From assembly GCF_002872335.1 (NCBI RefSeq), contig NZ_NJAG01000007.1, positions 472,194-536,193 of the forward strand: a stretch of 64,000 nt of DNA, given 5' to 3'. This document shows, in pieces, positions 41,928-49,745 of this stretch. The notes under the pieces were generated by a model. It was not told where the DNA came from, did no database searches, and worked only from the letters and a program-made list of their open reading frames with translations. The position numbers and the translations under genes were made by a program. This DNA comes from Siphonobacter sp. BAB-5405 (GTDB lineage Bacteria; Bacteroidota; Bacteroidia; Cytophagales; Spirosomataceae). Positions within the stretch are counted from its first letter, which is position 1. Each line of letters starts with the position of its first letter.

Positions 41928-43236
41928 CTTCTTTTTCTTCAGTTGGTGGTGAAGCCTTTTTATTTTGCGTAGTTCCCCCTGGTGTCACGTCGTAGGTATA
42001 CAGGGAAATGTTCCGGATATCAAATCGAGTTTTCGTATTCCACCCGTTGATCTGTTTAGCCACATAAAGCAACTGAAGTAAAATCAGACGATCGGCGGGC
42101 GTTAAAAACCCTTGCTGGTAATTGGCCGCCGCTTCCAGTTCTTTCCCGGATCCGCCTAATTTGCTACCCGTGGCCACGCCACTGAGTACCGGGATGAAGC
42201 TATGGCCGGAAGATTGTACTTCATTAGCCGTATTGAATAGACCCGTATACGCATCATCCGACATCGGATTTTTAATCGGCGTTACCCGAACGCCTGGATA
42301 CTCCTTCCCCCCTATCGTTTCATTTTTGTGGAACGTGAATAGAACTTTTTCAGCGTTATCGATACCGGCGAACGTATCCCCCATTTGCTGAAGAACTTCT
42401 TCTTTCAGTGCGTCCTTTTCTTCCTGGGTAGCATTATCCTTTTCAAAATAATCATCCGGGATGGAAATATGGTACTTGATATTGTAGCCATTCAGTAACC
42501 CATTCTTATGGAATTCAGGGATCATATTGGCCACCGTCATCCAGGCTTCCGTACTCCACCAATCGGCAAACGAATAGAAATCCTGACCTGGGATCCGCTC
42601 TTTGATATGAAGAATGGAAACGGGGAATTTGGTAGGGTTCGCTGGATCATACGCTGGGATCTTCTGCGTATCGGCATCCTTGAAGTCAGACGTTCCAAAG
42701 TTTGGATTGATCAGAAACATCGAAGGTTTCGATTCCTTCTTCTTCAGCTTCCGGATCCGCACTTTAAAGGCTGATATCACTTCAATAGCCGCCAGCTTTT
42801 TATTCGTATCCAGGGTAAGTTTTACAAAGCCGTTACCGCTGAAGGAATATTCCAGGGCAAGCGTAATAAATTCAATATCAAAATTCACCTGATCCCGCCA
42901 GGTATCGAATTCTTTAGAATATACTTCTTTGTAAAGAGTTTTTCCCGTCCGGTCGATCTTCCCCTGGTGGGTGTAGACACCCCATCCCACTAGAAAATTC
43001 CGGCGGGCTCTGATCAGTGGCCAGGTGTTCGGGCTTGCCGTGGCCAGCTTGTGCATTCGGGCCAGCTGATCATTTTTCTTTCCCCAGGGAACGTAGGTAT
43101 CATCCTCATTGCCGGTCGAAGTTTTGCCTGAATACGCGGAATCCTTTTCGCCGAAGGTTACCATCGCGGCCGAAGCCCCCTTCACCCGTAAGGCGTACAC
43201 GTTGCTGGCCAGCTTTCTAAAATGCTTCTTCGCCAT
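41914..43236 (-). CDS. phage portal protein
   Basis: From ATG 43236 (MAKKHFRKLASNVYALRV) the protein is 440 aa. The sequence PNTWPLIRARRNFLVGWGVYTH, followed by FDTWRDQVNFDIEFITLALEYSFSGNGFVKL and the late helical NTANEVQSSGHSFIPVL-x(3)-ATGSKLGGSG, follows the phage portal fold. The portal forms the dodecameric ring through which DNA enters the head. It lies downstream of the terminase, separated by a terminator and a 110-aa gene. Confidence 0.75.
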   Translation of the reverse strand: MAKKHFRKLASNVYALRVKGASAAMVTFGEKDSAYSGKTSTGNEDDTYVPWGKKNDQLARMHKLATASPNTWPLIRARRNFLVGWGVYTHQGKIDRTGKTLYKEVYSKEFDTWRDQVNFDIEFITLALEYSFSGNGFVKLTLDTNKKLAAIEVISAFKVRIRKLKKKESKPSMFLINPNFGTSDFKDADTQKIPAYDPANPTKFPVSILHIKERIPGQDFYSFADWWSTEAWMTVANMIPEFHKNGLLNGYNIKYHISIPDDYFEKDNATQEEKDALKEEVLQQMGDTFAGIDNAEKVLFTFHKNETIGGKEYPGVRVTPIKNPMSDDAYTGLFNTANEVQSSGHSFIPVLSGVATGSKLGGSGKELEAAANYQQGFLTPADRLILLQLLYVAKQINGWNTKTRFDIRNISLYTYDVTPGGTTQNKKASPPTEEKEDADQ

Positions 43237-43238
43237 GA

Positions 43239-43571
43239 TCAATAATTGTGAAAGATTTTATATCCGTTAAAGCCCACCATCAATTCCACTTTGACTTCAA
43301 AGGGGTGTTTCTCTAGCTCGTCGTAAAGAATGAGCACGCCGGCTTTCGTCATGTTTCGCTGGATGGAACTTAGATCCTTCTTCTCCAGACTTTCCGGATC
43401 TTTCACCTTTGTGGGATTCTTTTTCACCTGCTCTTTGTAGCAGTAGGATCCATCCAACTTTCGAAACGCCAGGGAAAAGACAGTCCCAGCCTGTTGGATT
43501 TGGTGTAGTACGGTTTTGAGGGTGATTTCTCTGGCGTTGGTTAAGTCCATTCCCTTGTTTGTAAATGACAT
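43239..43571 (-). CDS. small phage protein of unknown function
   Basis: This 110-aa protein (MSFTNKGMDLTNAREI) has a possible second start at ATG 43550. It contains AGTVFSLAFRKLDGSYCYKE and ends FNGYKIFHNY. No domain is recognised. Its stop lies two bases before the portal ATG, so the two are probably coupled. Confidence 0.55.
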   Translation of the reverse strand: MSFTNKGMDLTNAREITLKTVLHQIQQAGTVFSLAFRKLDGSYCYKEQVKKNPTKVKDPESLEKKDLSSIQRNMTKAGVLILYDELEKHPFEVKVELMVGFNGYKIFHNY

Positions 43572-43859
43572 TACAAGGATAATCGACCGTTTTCAGGGGG
43601 TATAGGACGGGTTTTTCTACGAATTGCCAGGGGTAAAAACAGGGTTTTGCAGTGAAGATTTGAGTTAACAATCTGTCAACCAATCTCTTAATACCCTGAA
43701 AAGTAAATTTCGATGGATTTCAAACACGATTGACTCGCCCGCCCTTTACCGGGGGCGGCAATTGCCATCTTCAAAATGGAATATAAAAAAGGATCCTGGG
43801 GGGGTATGGCCCGCCAGGATCTGAAAGAATCTGTCTTGATTTGCAGCGGATGCCCCTCT
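43572..43859. other. intergenic region between terminase and the portal-side genes, 288 bp
   Basis: It holds a minus-strand terminator at 43785-43822 just after the terminase stop. The remainder (43572-43784) has no convincing ORF and must supply a promoter if the portal operon is to be transcribed independently; I see no exact TAnnTTTG on the minus strand. Confidence 0.4.
43785..43822 (-). terminator. intrinsic terminator after the terminase gene
   Basis: On the minus strand GATCCTGG pairs with CCAGGATC around a 14-nt GC-rich loop, and a run of T follows (A run at 43785-43790 on +). Confidence 0.65.
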
Positions 43860-45425
43860 TTATCTGGATCTATGAATGTAGATGTGGTTGCGTTGGCCCT
43901 GCCGGCTGTCGGGTAGCTGCTTCTTATACTTGCCCCACACCAGGTAGTCAAGGGCATCGGTGCCATCGGTGGCGTACTCCCTTCCGATCGTCACGCGTTC
44001 GCTCTTCTTGTTCTTCTTGAAGTCGCCTTCGACGGGTGCCTGTTGCATGGCAATGATCAAAGGTTTGTTCGTGTTCTTATTGAACCGAAGCCTTGTCGTA
44101 CGATCGGACTGTTCAGAGAGTAAGTGATTCATCAGGATGTACTTATCCTTATGACTGGGATAGGTGAAGCGGGTGTACTCCCTTCGTACCTTCCACCCTG
44201 CCTTCTCCAGTACCTGGCAGTACTGCTCAAAGAAGGGCCGGTTCTCTACGCTGGTGGTGGCCGATGTAGACTTCCCACCTGGATCCCCCCATACAGCCAC
44301 CTCTTTCTTTGGGTGATGCTGGAAGCGGTTCACAAAGTGATCAGCCAACTGTACCACCAGGTTCTTATCGATGCCAGGCGTGGGCTTCTTGAACTGGCTT
44401 TCAATGATGCGTAGTTCCGCCCCTACTTCCTGGGCTACGATCTGCCAGCAGATAGCCGCGTTAAAATCCAGTGATGTTTCCAGTAGTATATCTTCCCGAT
44501 AATCATTTGACTTATGCAGGTGAAGTTTTGTCTTATCGTCAAATTCATATCGATAGGAAAGATCAAAGCAATGTTTCAGGGTAGAGAAGCCAAAGTAAAA
44601 GCCATCTGGCCGCTGGCTGGTACGCTTATTCCATACTTCCACATCCAGGGTAATCGGATCCAGCAGGCTTTCCAGGTTCTTGTAATACCCTTCTGGTAGT
44701 ACGTCCTTATTATCTTCCCAGGTACTTTCCAGGAATAGGAATTCGGGGGGTGTTTCCTTCAGCTGATCATTCGTCCAGTTGGAGCGGGTAGATACTTCTT
44801 CCTGCCACTTACTTTCCGTTTCGTAGATCCACATACCCTCACTTGTCCAGGCCGCTGAAGAAAAATCGTAATAGCACAAATGCAGGGGATGCTGGGAAAA
44901 ATTTGCGTAACGGTTAGCCCTTTTTGCCGGTAGAATTACCGTGTTCATAAACTCCTGTTTCAGGGTGGCCGATTCATCCGCCAGCACGCCATCGGAGTTA
45001 ATACCCCGCTGACTATCCGGCCGATCCTGGCTTACCAGCTGAAGGGTGAAACCGTTAATGAAACAAATGCAGTATTGCCACCCTCTTTTCCCTGGGCTTG
45101 AATAGGGCTTCAGCCATCCGTCGGGCGGTTGCTGGCCAATCACGTAAACGCCCCAGGGCGTGGCCTTCGAATACTCGACGTACCCCATTCGGGCCAGGGC
45201 GTTCTTTGCTTCCGGAAGTACGATCAGATCCAGCTGAACGTACGTAAGCCCTACGAGCACAACCTTCGCCCTGGGAAGGTTTTCAAACATTTGACCAATG
45301 ACATTGCCCAGGGTAGTGGTTTTCCCACTACCCCGCCCGCCCTGGAAGGTCTTTCGTTTCGCCCGCGATCGTAAGAATTTGATCTGTTTGGCGTTGGCGT
45401 AGATGTGTCGTACCTGCTTACTCAT
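43860..45425 (-). CDS. terminase large subunit
   Basis: This 521-aa packaging motor has Walker A FQGGRGSGKTTTLGNVIG (about residues 27-44), a Walker B-like SDGVLADESATL (near 147) and a C-terminal RNase H-like nuclease with acidic residues in EVAVWGDPGGKS (near 380) and TDGTDALDYLVWG near the end. It cuts and pumps phage DNA into proheads. It overlaps the small subunit gene by 8 bases. Length is within the usual range. Confidence 0.9.
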   Translation of the reverse strand: MSKQVRHIYANAKQIKFLRSRAKRKTFQGGRGSGKTTTLGNVIGQMFENLPRAKVVLVGLTYVQLDLIVLPEAKNALARMGYVEYSKATPWGVYVIGQQPPDGWLKPYSSPGKRGWQYCICFINGFTLQLVSQDRPDSQRGINSDGVLADESATLKQEFMNTVILPAKRANRYANFSQHPLHLCYYDFSSAAWTSEGMWIYETESKWQEEVSTRSNWTNDQLKETPPEFLFLESTWEDNKDVLPEGYYKNLESLLDPITLDVEVWNKRTSQRPDGFYFGFSTLKHCFDLSYRYEFDDKTKLHLHKSNDYREDILLETSLDFNAAICWQIVAQEVGAELRIIESQFKKPTPGIDKNLVVQLADHFVNRFQHHPKKEVAVWGDPGGKSTSATTSVENRPFFEQYCQVLEKAGWKVRREYTRFTYPSHKDKYILMNHLLSEQSDRTTRLRFNKNTNKPLIIAMQQAPVEGDFKKNKKSERVTIGREYATDGTDALDYLVWGKYKKQLPDSRQGQRNHIYIHRSR

Positions 45426-45939
45426 CTTCCGCCATCCGGTTACTTTCCTTGAGAATATTGATATTCTGCTGGTACACGATCTTCACCGGCCGCGTAAAGG
45501 CGTCAGAATCCCATCCCACCTTCTCTTCGTCGTGAAGGCCATCCAAACGATCGGCTTTTTCCCAGGCTTTGGTGGCCGCGTCGATATCGCCCTGTTGGCG
45601 GGCCAGGTTGGAAAGAAGCCGAAAGTATTCCGCTGAAGCGATTTTCTTTCCCTGCTTATCGGCCGTTTTCACGCGGCCATAGATGTACAGGGATTCCGAA
45701 ACGATGTAACGGGCCTGGCGTTCTAAAATGCCGTAATCTTTCATCAGCGTGGAAATGACCATATTATCCGGTCTTCCCAGGCTCATCAGAGACCAGGCTT
45801 TCCGGTATTTCTCCAGCATTTCCATACTTTCCCGATCCAGGGCGGCATTTTCGTAATAATAAGCCAGGTACTTATCCAGCTTATTTTCGTCTACCTTCAG
45901 GGCTTTTTGCATCCGCTGAAGGGCTGTAGTTTTTGCCAT
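45418..45939 (-). CDS. putative terminase small subunit
   Basis: This 173-aa helical protein precedes and overlaps the large subunit gene by 8 bases. The central part (ISTLMKDYGILERQARYIVSES) reads as a helix-turn-helix and the end is acidic. Small terminases bind the packaging site; the call rests on size, HTH-like segment and position. Confidence 0.65.
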   Translation of the reverse strand: MAKTTALQRMQKALKVDENKLDKYLAYYYENAALDRESMEMLEKYRKAWSLMSLGRPDNMVISTLMKDYGILERQARYIVSESLYIYGRVKTADKQGKKIASAEYFRLLSNLARQQGDIDAATKAWEKADRLDGLHDEEKVGWDSDAFTRPVKIVYQQNINILKESNRMAEDE

Positions 45940-45948
45940 AAAATCAAA

Positions 45949-45988
45949 AGGGTTTCAGTATTCTGGGGGCGAGAATACTGAAACCCTT
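45949..45988 (-). terminator. strong hairpin terminator behind the second AT-rich gene
   Basis: AAGGGTTTCAGTATTCT pairs perfectly with AGAATACTGAAACCCTT (17 bp). On the minus strand TTTTGATTTT follows. It separates the AT-rich gene from the terminase operon. Confidence 0.8.
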
Positions 45989-46012
45989 CGGGCAGTAACA
46001 GGACGTAAATAT

Positions 46013-46885
46013 TTACTCTTTGGAGGAAGAATCTGAAGTATTATCCTTTGAATTCTCACTTTTCCCACCCACCGGCTTACCAACCAATGCGTAAAACTCA
46101 GAGGTATTTTCTTTTAAAATCTTATCAAGATCTTTCAAAATCACGGCTAACTCAAGTGCACGGCTAGTCATTTTCTCATCTTCGAATTTAAATATTCTAG
46201 GTATATAGGTGTCTTTGGTATACTTAATTTGCTCTAGCATTACAGTCGATGCATTCGTCCCAAATTTAGGCAATGAATTTTTAGGCTCTCGAGACAGCTT
46301 TTTACAGCATACTATAGAGTTTTGCAAAGCTTTAATAAGATTAAGTTTAACAACCTTTAGTGAAGGCTCATCTTCTGTAAGTGGAATTGCGATACTGTAA
46401 AACTTCACAGCGTGAAGGTTAAACTCCACTTCACCATATACATTAAATTTACTGTTCAGTGGGGTATTTTGAAACACTAAACCCATATTAATACAAAATT
46501 CGCTATTTAATTCTTTTATATCCTTTTTGGCTAAGTCAATCATTTCGATGACCTCTTTTTTCTGTTCTTCGTTCTGATTTTCAATACTTTGGAATCTAGA
46601 TCTGAAGTAACCCCATGATATAAAACCTACTAGTGCAATTATCGTAGTTATTAGAAATTCAAAATGAGTGCCTTGTCGATCTACTGCCAATGCATAATAA
46701 TCTTCCTTAGCTCTGAAGTAATACAATTCTTTATTTAAAGAATCATTAGTCTGCTTGAGTGCTTTAAACTCTTTTGAAAGCTGATTAATTTGATACTGTA
46801 TAGAATCATTGCCCGTTTGTTGCTTTTGAGAATATCCCAATACAGGCAACAAACAGGCAAAAAACAGGGAGAAAATAAACCGCAT
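46013..46885 (-). CDS. AT-rich moron: exported/membrane coiled-coil protein of unknown function
   Basis: This 290-aa protein has a signal-type N-terminus (MRFIFSLFFACLLPVLGYSQ), a first coiled coil (about 25-55), one membrane helix (about 75-95, FLITTIIALVGFISWGYF) and a second coiled coil (about 98-130). A soluble domain of about 150 aa with a Cys pair (IVCCKK) and a Ser/Asp-rich tail completes it. No family is recognised. It is much more AT-rich than the head genes on both sides, is followed by a perfect 17-bp terminator, and sits exactly between two structural genes. Confidence 0.65.
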   Translation of the reverse strand: MRFIFSLFFACLLPVLGYSQKQQTGNDSIQYQINQLSKEFKALKQTNDSLNKELYYFRAKEDYYALAVDRQGTHFEFLITTIIALVGFISWGYFRSRFQSIENQNEEQKKEVIEMIDLAKKDIKELNSEFCINMGLVFQNTPLNSKFNVYGEVEFNLHAVKFYSIAIPLTEDEPSLKVVKLNLIKALQNSIVCCKKLSREPKNSLPKFGTNASTVMLEQIKYTKDTYIPRIFKFEDEKMTSRALELAVILKDLDKILKENTSEFYALVGKPVGGKSENSKDNTSDSSSKE

Positions 46886-46913
46886 GATGGTATGGATTAC
46901 GTTTGCCCCTAAG

Positions 46914-47636
46914 TTAATTCAAAGAAGACATTTTCGAGCGAGCACCAGCCACCTGAGCTTCCAAAAGGGCAACCTTTTGAGCGTAGTGGGCTTTCCAATT
47001 TTCTTGCGTGGCCGTGGCCAGCTTCTTTCGAGCTTTTGAAAGGTTGGGAAGAAGCGAATCCTTCAGGATCTTATTGATCTCGTATCGATCAGCTGGCAAG
47101 TTCTTCAAAAACGCTTCTGAGGTCTGGGGGGCGGGTGTTTCGCCCTGGTCTTGCGGTTCGGGATCCGGAAGCTTTCCGTTTTTCTCCAGATAAGCGATCT
47201 TTTCCCCGATTTCGTTTCGCTGACGTTTATACGCCTGGATTTCGTCCACCTGCTTCTTAATATTCTGCGTTGGTGGGAAATTGGCCATCTGATTGGAACG
47301 TAAACACATTTGCTTGTGAGCTTCCGCCCTTTCAATGGAAAGATTTTCCATCAGCTGGGTAAACTCACTTACTTTCATTACCGGAACGTTTTCAGGTACC
47401 GATGCAATCAGCGGCACCACGGCGGCCGGCGGCGTTTCAGGCGTTACTGGAGCCGATGGAACGGGCGTAGGCGTAACGGGATCCGGCTCGGCCTTAAATT
47501 CCTTCAGGGCGTCGAAAATCTGCTGGGCTTGATCCAGTTCTTCCTGAGTGGCCAGGTTTCGCTTAAAACGGGTAATAATTAGATCCAGATTCGCCTTCGC
47601 TTTGATCTTCTGGATCCTCCATTCGGTATGATTCAT
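46914..47636 (-). CDS. coiled-coil phage protein with proline-rich linker
   Basis: This 240-aa protein has a helical N-terminus (WRIQKIKAKANLDLIITRF), a Pro/Val/Thr-rich linker (about 52-78) and a helical, charged remainder. No domain is recognised. Its first 74 bases overlap the upstream gene in another frame. Position among head genes suggests a minor virion protein. Confidence 0.6.
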   Translation of the reverse strand: MNHTEWRIQKIKAKANLDLIITRFKRNLATQEELDQAQQIFDALKEFKAEPDPVTPTPVPSAPVTPETPPAAVVPLIASVPENVPVMKVSEFTQLMENLSIERAEAHKQMCLRSNQMANFPPTQNIKKQVDEIQAYKRQRNEIGEKIAYLEKNGKLPDPEPQDQGETPAPQTSEAFLKNLPADRYEINKILKDSLLPNLSKARKKLATATQENWKAHYAQKVALLEAQVAGARSKMSSLN

Positions 47637-47871
47637 CGTCTAAGAGTTCTACGGGGGTTAATTGAATGAAGGCGTCGGTAAAGTCGCTTACTTTTTGCTT
47701 CATATCGGAGGCTTCCAGGTATTCGATCGGCTGATAGAATTCTGAATAGTTTAAGCCGATGTAAATACCCATTTCTTCCAGGTAAGCCGAAAGGGCTTCC
47801 TGTAATTTGATGGGATCAATATCGGCCGACAGCAAGTGAGGCGTTAACGCGGGTAAGGTGATCGAAAGCAT
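47563..47871 (-). CDS. small phage protein of unknown function
   Basis: This 102-aa acidic protein (MLSITLPALTPHLLSADIDP) has an amphipathic helix (LQEALSAYLEEMG) and an acidic tail (MEDPEDQSEGESGS). The last 74 bases also encode the start of the next gene. No family recognised. Confidence 0.55.
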   Translation of the reverse strand: MLSITLPALTPHLLSADIDPIKLQEALSAYLEEMGIYIGLNYSEFYQPIEYLEASDMKQKVSDFTDAFIQLTPVELLDDESYRMEDPEDQSEGESGSNYYPF

Positions 47872-47883
47872 GGGCGTGATAGT

Positions 47884-47916
47884 AAAAAAGGCCAGCTGGG
47901 TATCGCTGGCCTTTTT
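47884..47916. terminator. intrinsic terminator
   Basis: AAAAAGGCCAGC pairs with GCTGGCCTTTTT around an 8-nt loop, with A/T tracts on both sides. It follows the acidic 237-aa gene. Confidence 0.75.
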
Positions 47917-47924
47917 ATTCTGAA

Positions 47925-48638
47925 TTACGATTCTTTGGAATAGCGATCTTCCAGGGTAGCCCGTTCATCCGGTTGCTGGGTATTCTCCAGGGTACGAAGA
48001 AGAGATTTTGCTTTCAGACGCTCCAGTTCAGCGGCCGCCTTTTCACGGATCCGTCGGCCACGTTTTTCTTCTTCAGTTTCTTCGACTGCAGCCTGTTCCA
48101 AGACATTGAACTTAGTGCCTGTAAGAATCGCTTTGATCCGATCCTTTAGGCTCAGGGAATGTACTATGGGTTGGTTTCCGGTTTCTTTCGATGATTCTTC
48201 TGCCAGCCCCGATTCATCGCTTTCCAGTTCGTGCGAACCTTCGGAATCCGAATCATCTTCGGGCACATCGCTAGGGGCGGTTTCAGATCCATCTTCAGCT
48301 CCATCGGCTGGGGTTCCGTTACCAGGTAATTCTGTAGATCCAGCATGATCTTCCCCATATCCTGCTGGATCAGGGCTTCCTGGATCTCCTGAGCCTTCAG
48401 AAACGCCAGTTCCTCCGGTGTCAGGGGTATTTCTTCCAGATTCTGAATCAGTACGGGCTGATCCAGTTGATCCAGTAGATTCGCTATCGATAGCGGCCCC
48501 AGAAGCGTCGCCGCCGATTGGCCGATCAGTAAAAAGGTTTTCATCGCTTTGGATCGGTTCAGCTGTTACTTGCGGCGTTGCCACTTGGTTTTCGGTTACT
48601 TCCGGACTTGGTGCCGGATTTGCTTTCTTTTTGGCCAT
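47925..48638 (-). CDS. acidic, low-complexity phage protein
   Basis: This 237-aa protein has a Lys/Pro N-terminus (MAKKKANPAPSPEVTENQ), a long disordered Gly/Ser/Asp/Glu stretch (about 40-150) and a charged helical C-terminus (EETEEEKRGRRIREKAAAEL). No domain is recognised. The disordered middle coincides with a second open frame (48164-48544) that reads as an ordinary helical protein with better codon choice, so part of this translation may be out of frame. Confidence 0.5.
   Translation of the reverse strand: MAKKKANPAPSPEVTENQVATPQVTAEPIQSDENLFTDRPIGGDASGAAIDSESTGSTGSARTDSESGRNTPDTGGTGVSEGSGDPGSPDPAGYGEDHAGSTELPGNGTPADGAEDGSETAPSDVPEDDSDSEGSHELESDESGLAEESSKETGNQPIVHSLSLKDRIKAILTGTKFNVLEQAAVEETEEEKRGRRIREKAAAELERLKAKSLLRTLENTQQPDERATLEDRYSKES
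48164..48544 (-). other. alternative open frame within the acidic gene
   Basis: A 126-codon frame on the same strand gives segments such as IPLTPEELAFLKAQEIQEAL and DMGKIMLDLQNYLV, with frequent CTG, CAG, GAT and GAA codons. The overlapping frame is GGA/TCA/ACT-rich by contrast. This may be a genuine overlapping gene, or the true frame between two compensating indels. Confidence 0.35.
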
Positions 48639-48816
48639 TGGATTGGTTCACTGGGGTGGCTCTGACCTTTTTAAAATACTTCTTACCTGGGCCGGCCGCG
48701 ATCAGAATTTCGGCCTGTTCATCGGTCATCTTATTGGAAAGTGTGACCCTTTGCCCATTTATTAAGTGATCCACGCCCCCTTCCGGAACGTGGATCAGTT
48801 TGTACTTGATCAGCAT
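48559..48816 (-). CDS. small phage head-associated protein
   Basis: This 85-aa protein (MLIKYKLIHVPEGGVDHLINGQRV) has a compact N-terminal half and a Lys/Ser/Gly-rich tail. Short proteins of this form often sit between head genes in Bacteroidota prophages. Its end overlaps the next gene by 80 bases in another frame. It starts 3 bp after the upstream gene's stop. Confidence 0.55.
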   Translation of the reverse strand: MLIKYKLIHVPEGGVDHLINGQRVTLSNKMTDEQAEILIAAGPGKKYFKKVRATPVNQSNGQKESKSGTKSGSNRKPSGNAASNS

Positions 48817-48819
48817 ACG

Positions 48820-49536
48820 CTAGGCACCTTCTTCAGCCGTGGGCACTGCATTGGAAAGCAATGGCAGGGCGGCGGCTACTGCTGGAGCCAGGGGAACAAT
48901 GCCCCACATGAATCCATCCTGTTCGCCTTTTGCCGTAAAGCCACGCTTATCGTTACCCTTCGAACCCGATTTAAAGCCGGATTTAATGTACAGACCATTA
49001 TCAGAAGATCCAGCCAGGGCCAGCTGGCCATCGTTGAGTTCTGCGACGATTACCGAAGACGTATTCAGGTGTTTACGCATTTCGGCCACCAGCTTTTTAT
49101 TAAAGCCCGCGATGGCAAAATCCACCGTGTGTTTATATGACTGATAACCGGCATCCCCGCCGCCATCATCCGCGATCTGGAACGTACCATCCGGGAATTC
49201 ATATTCGGCGAATTTCTTTCCGTCTTCCATTACAGGCGGATTGATGATTTCCCCGTTTACGATATCGCCTTCTTTGGGCCATACGCCCTTGATATCCTTG
49301 CGGGCGACGATGTACAGGTTTCTGGTACCGCCGGGGTTTGGCGTGCCTTCGCTGGATCCGTCGATGTTAACAAGGCTAACTACAGACATTCCGATGATCA
49401 CATGATCAGGCGAAAGAAAGGATCCGGCATCGCCCATAAAAGCCGGAAGGGCGGCGAAAAGGTGCTGGGGTAACACCATCACCAGGGCAAAAACAAAGGC
49501 CGCAAAAGCGAATTCTTTGAAACTGAAATTTTTCAT
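48820..49536 (-). CDS. phage structural protein with a signal-like N-terminus
   Basis: This 238-aa protein contains the run GTRNLYIVARKDIKGVWPKEGD, then EYEFPDGTFQIADDGGGD and AGYQSYKHTVDFAIAGFNKK. It ends SDNGLYIKS-x(9)-NDKRGFTAKGEQDGFMWGIVPL. The pattern is that of a conserved virion protein encoded beside capsid genes in this phage group, possibly a tail tube or head protein. Unusually it starts with a hydrophobic, signal-peptide-like segment (MKNFSFKEFAFAAFVFALVM to about 28, then LFA-ALP). Confidence 0.6.
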   Translation of the reverse strand: MKNFSFKEFAFAAFVFALVMVLPQHLFAALPAFMGDAGSFLSPDHVIIGMSVVSLVNIDGSSEGTPNPGGTRNLYIVARKDIKGVWPKEGDIVNGEIINPPVMEDGKKFAEYEFPDGTFQIADDGGGDAGYQSYKHTVDFAIAGFNKKLVAEMRKHLNTSSVIVAELNDGQLALAGSSDNGLYIKSGFKSGSKGNDKRGFTAKGEQDGFMWGIVPLAPAVAAALPLLSNAVPTAEEGA

Positions 49537-49745
49537 TTGTGTACGTGAAAACTTGAAAAGTGAAGCGTTAGAAAAAAACAGAATGAAGACCTGGTACCGA
49601 ACGAATCCGGCACCAGGTACAAGGGGGAATTAGATGGAATCACTCGTCCAAATCTGATCCGGGCGGGCAATACCGGCACCTACCTGGCCATCCATGATCC
49701 AGGCGATGGAACGGGTACGTTTTTCGTAGTCAACCTCCAGGTTGT

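Noticed and set aside
43688..43966. 92-aa ORF downstream of the terminase
   Set aside because: It overlaps the terminase end and the terminator hairpin and has no domain.
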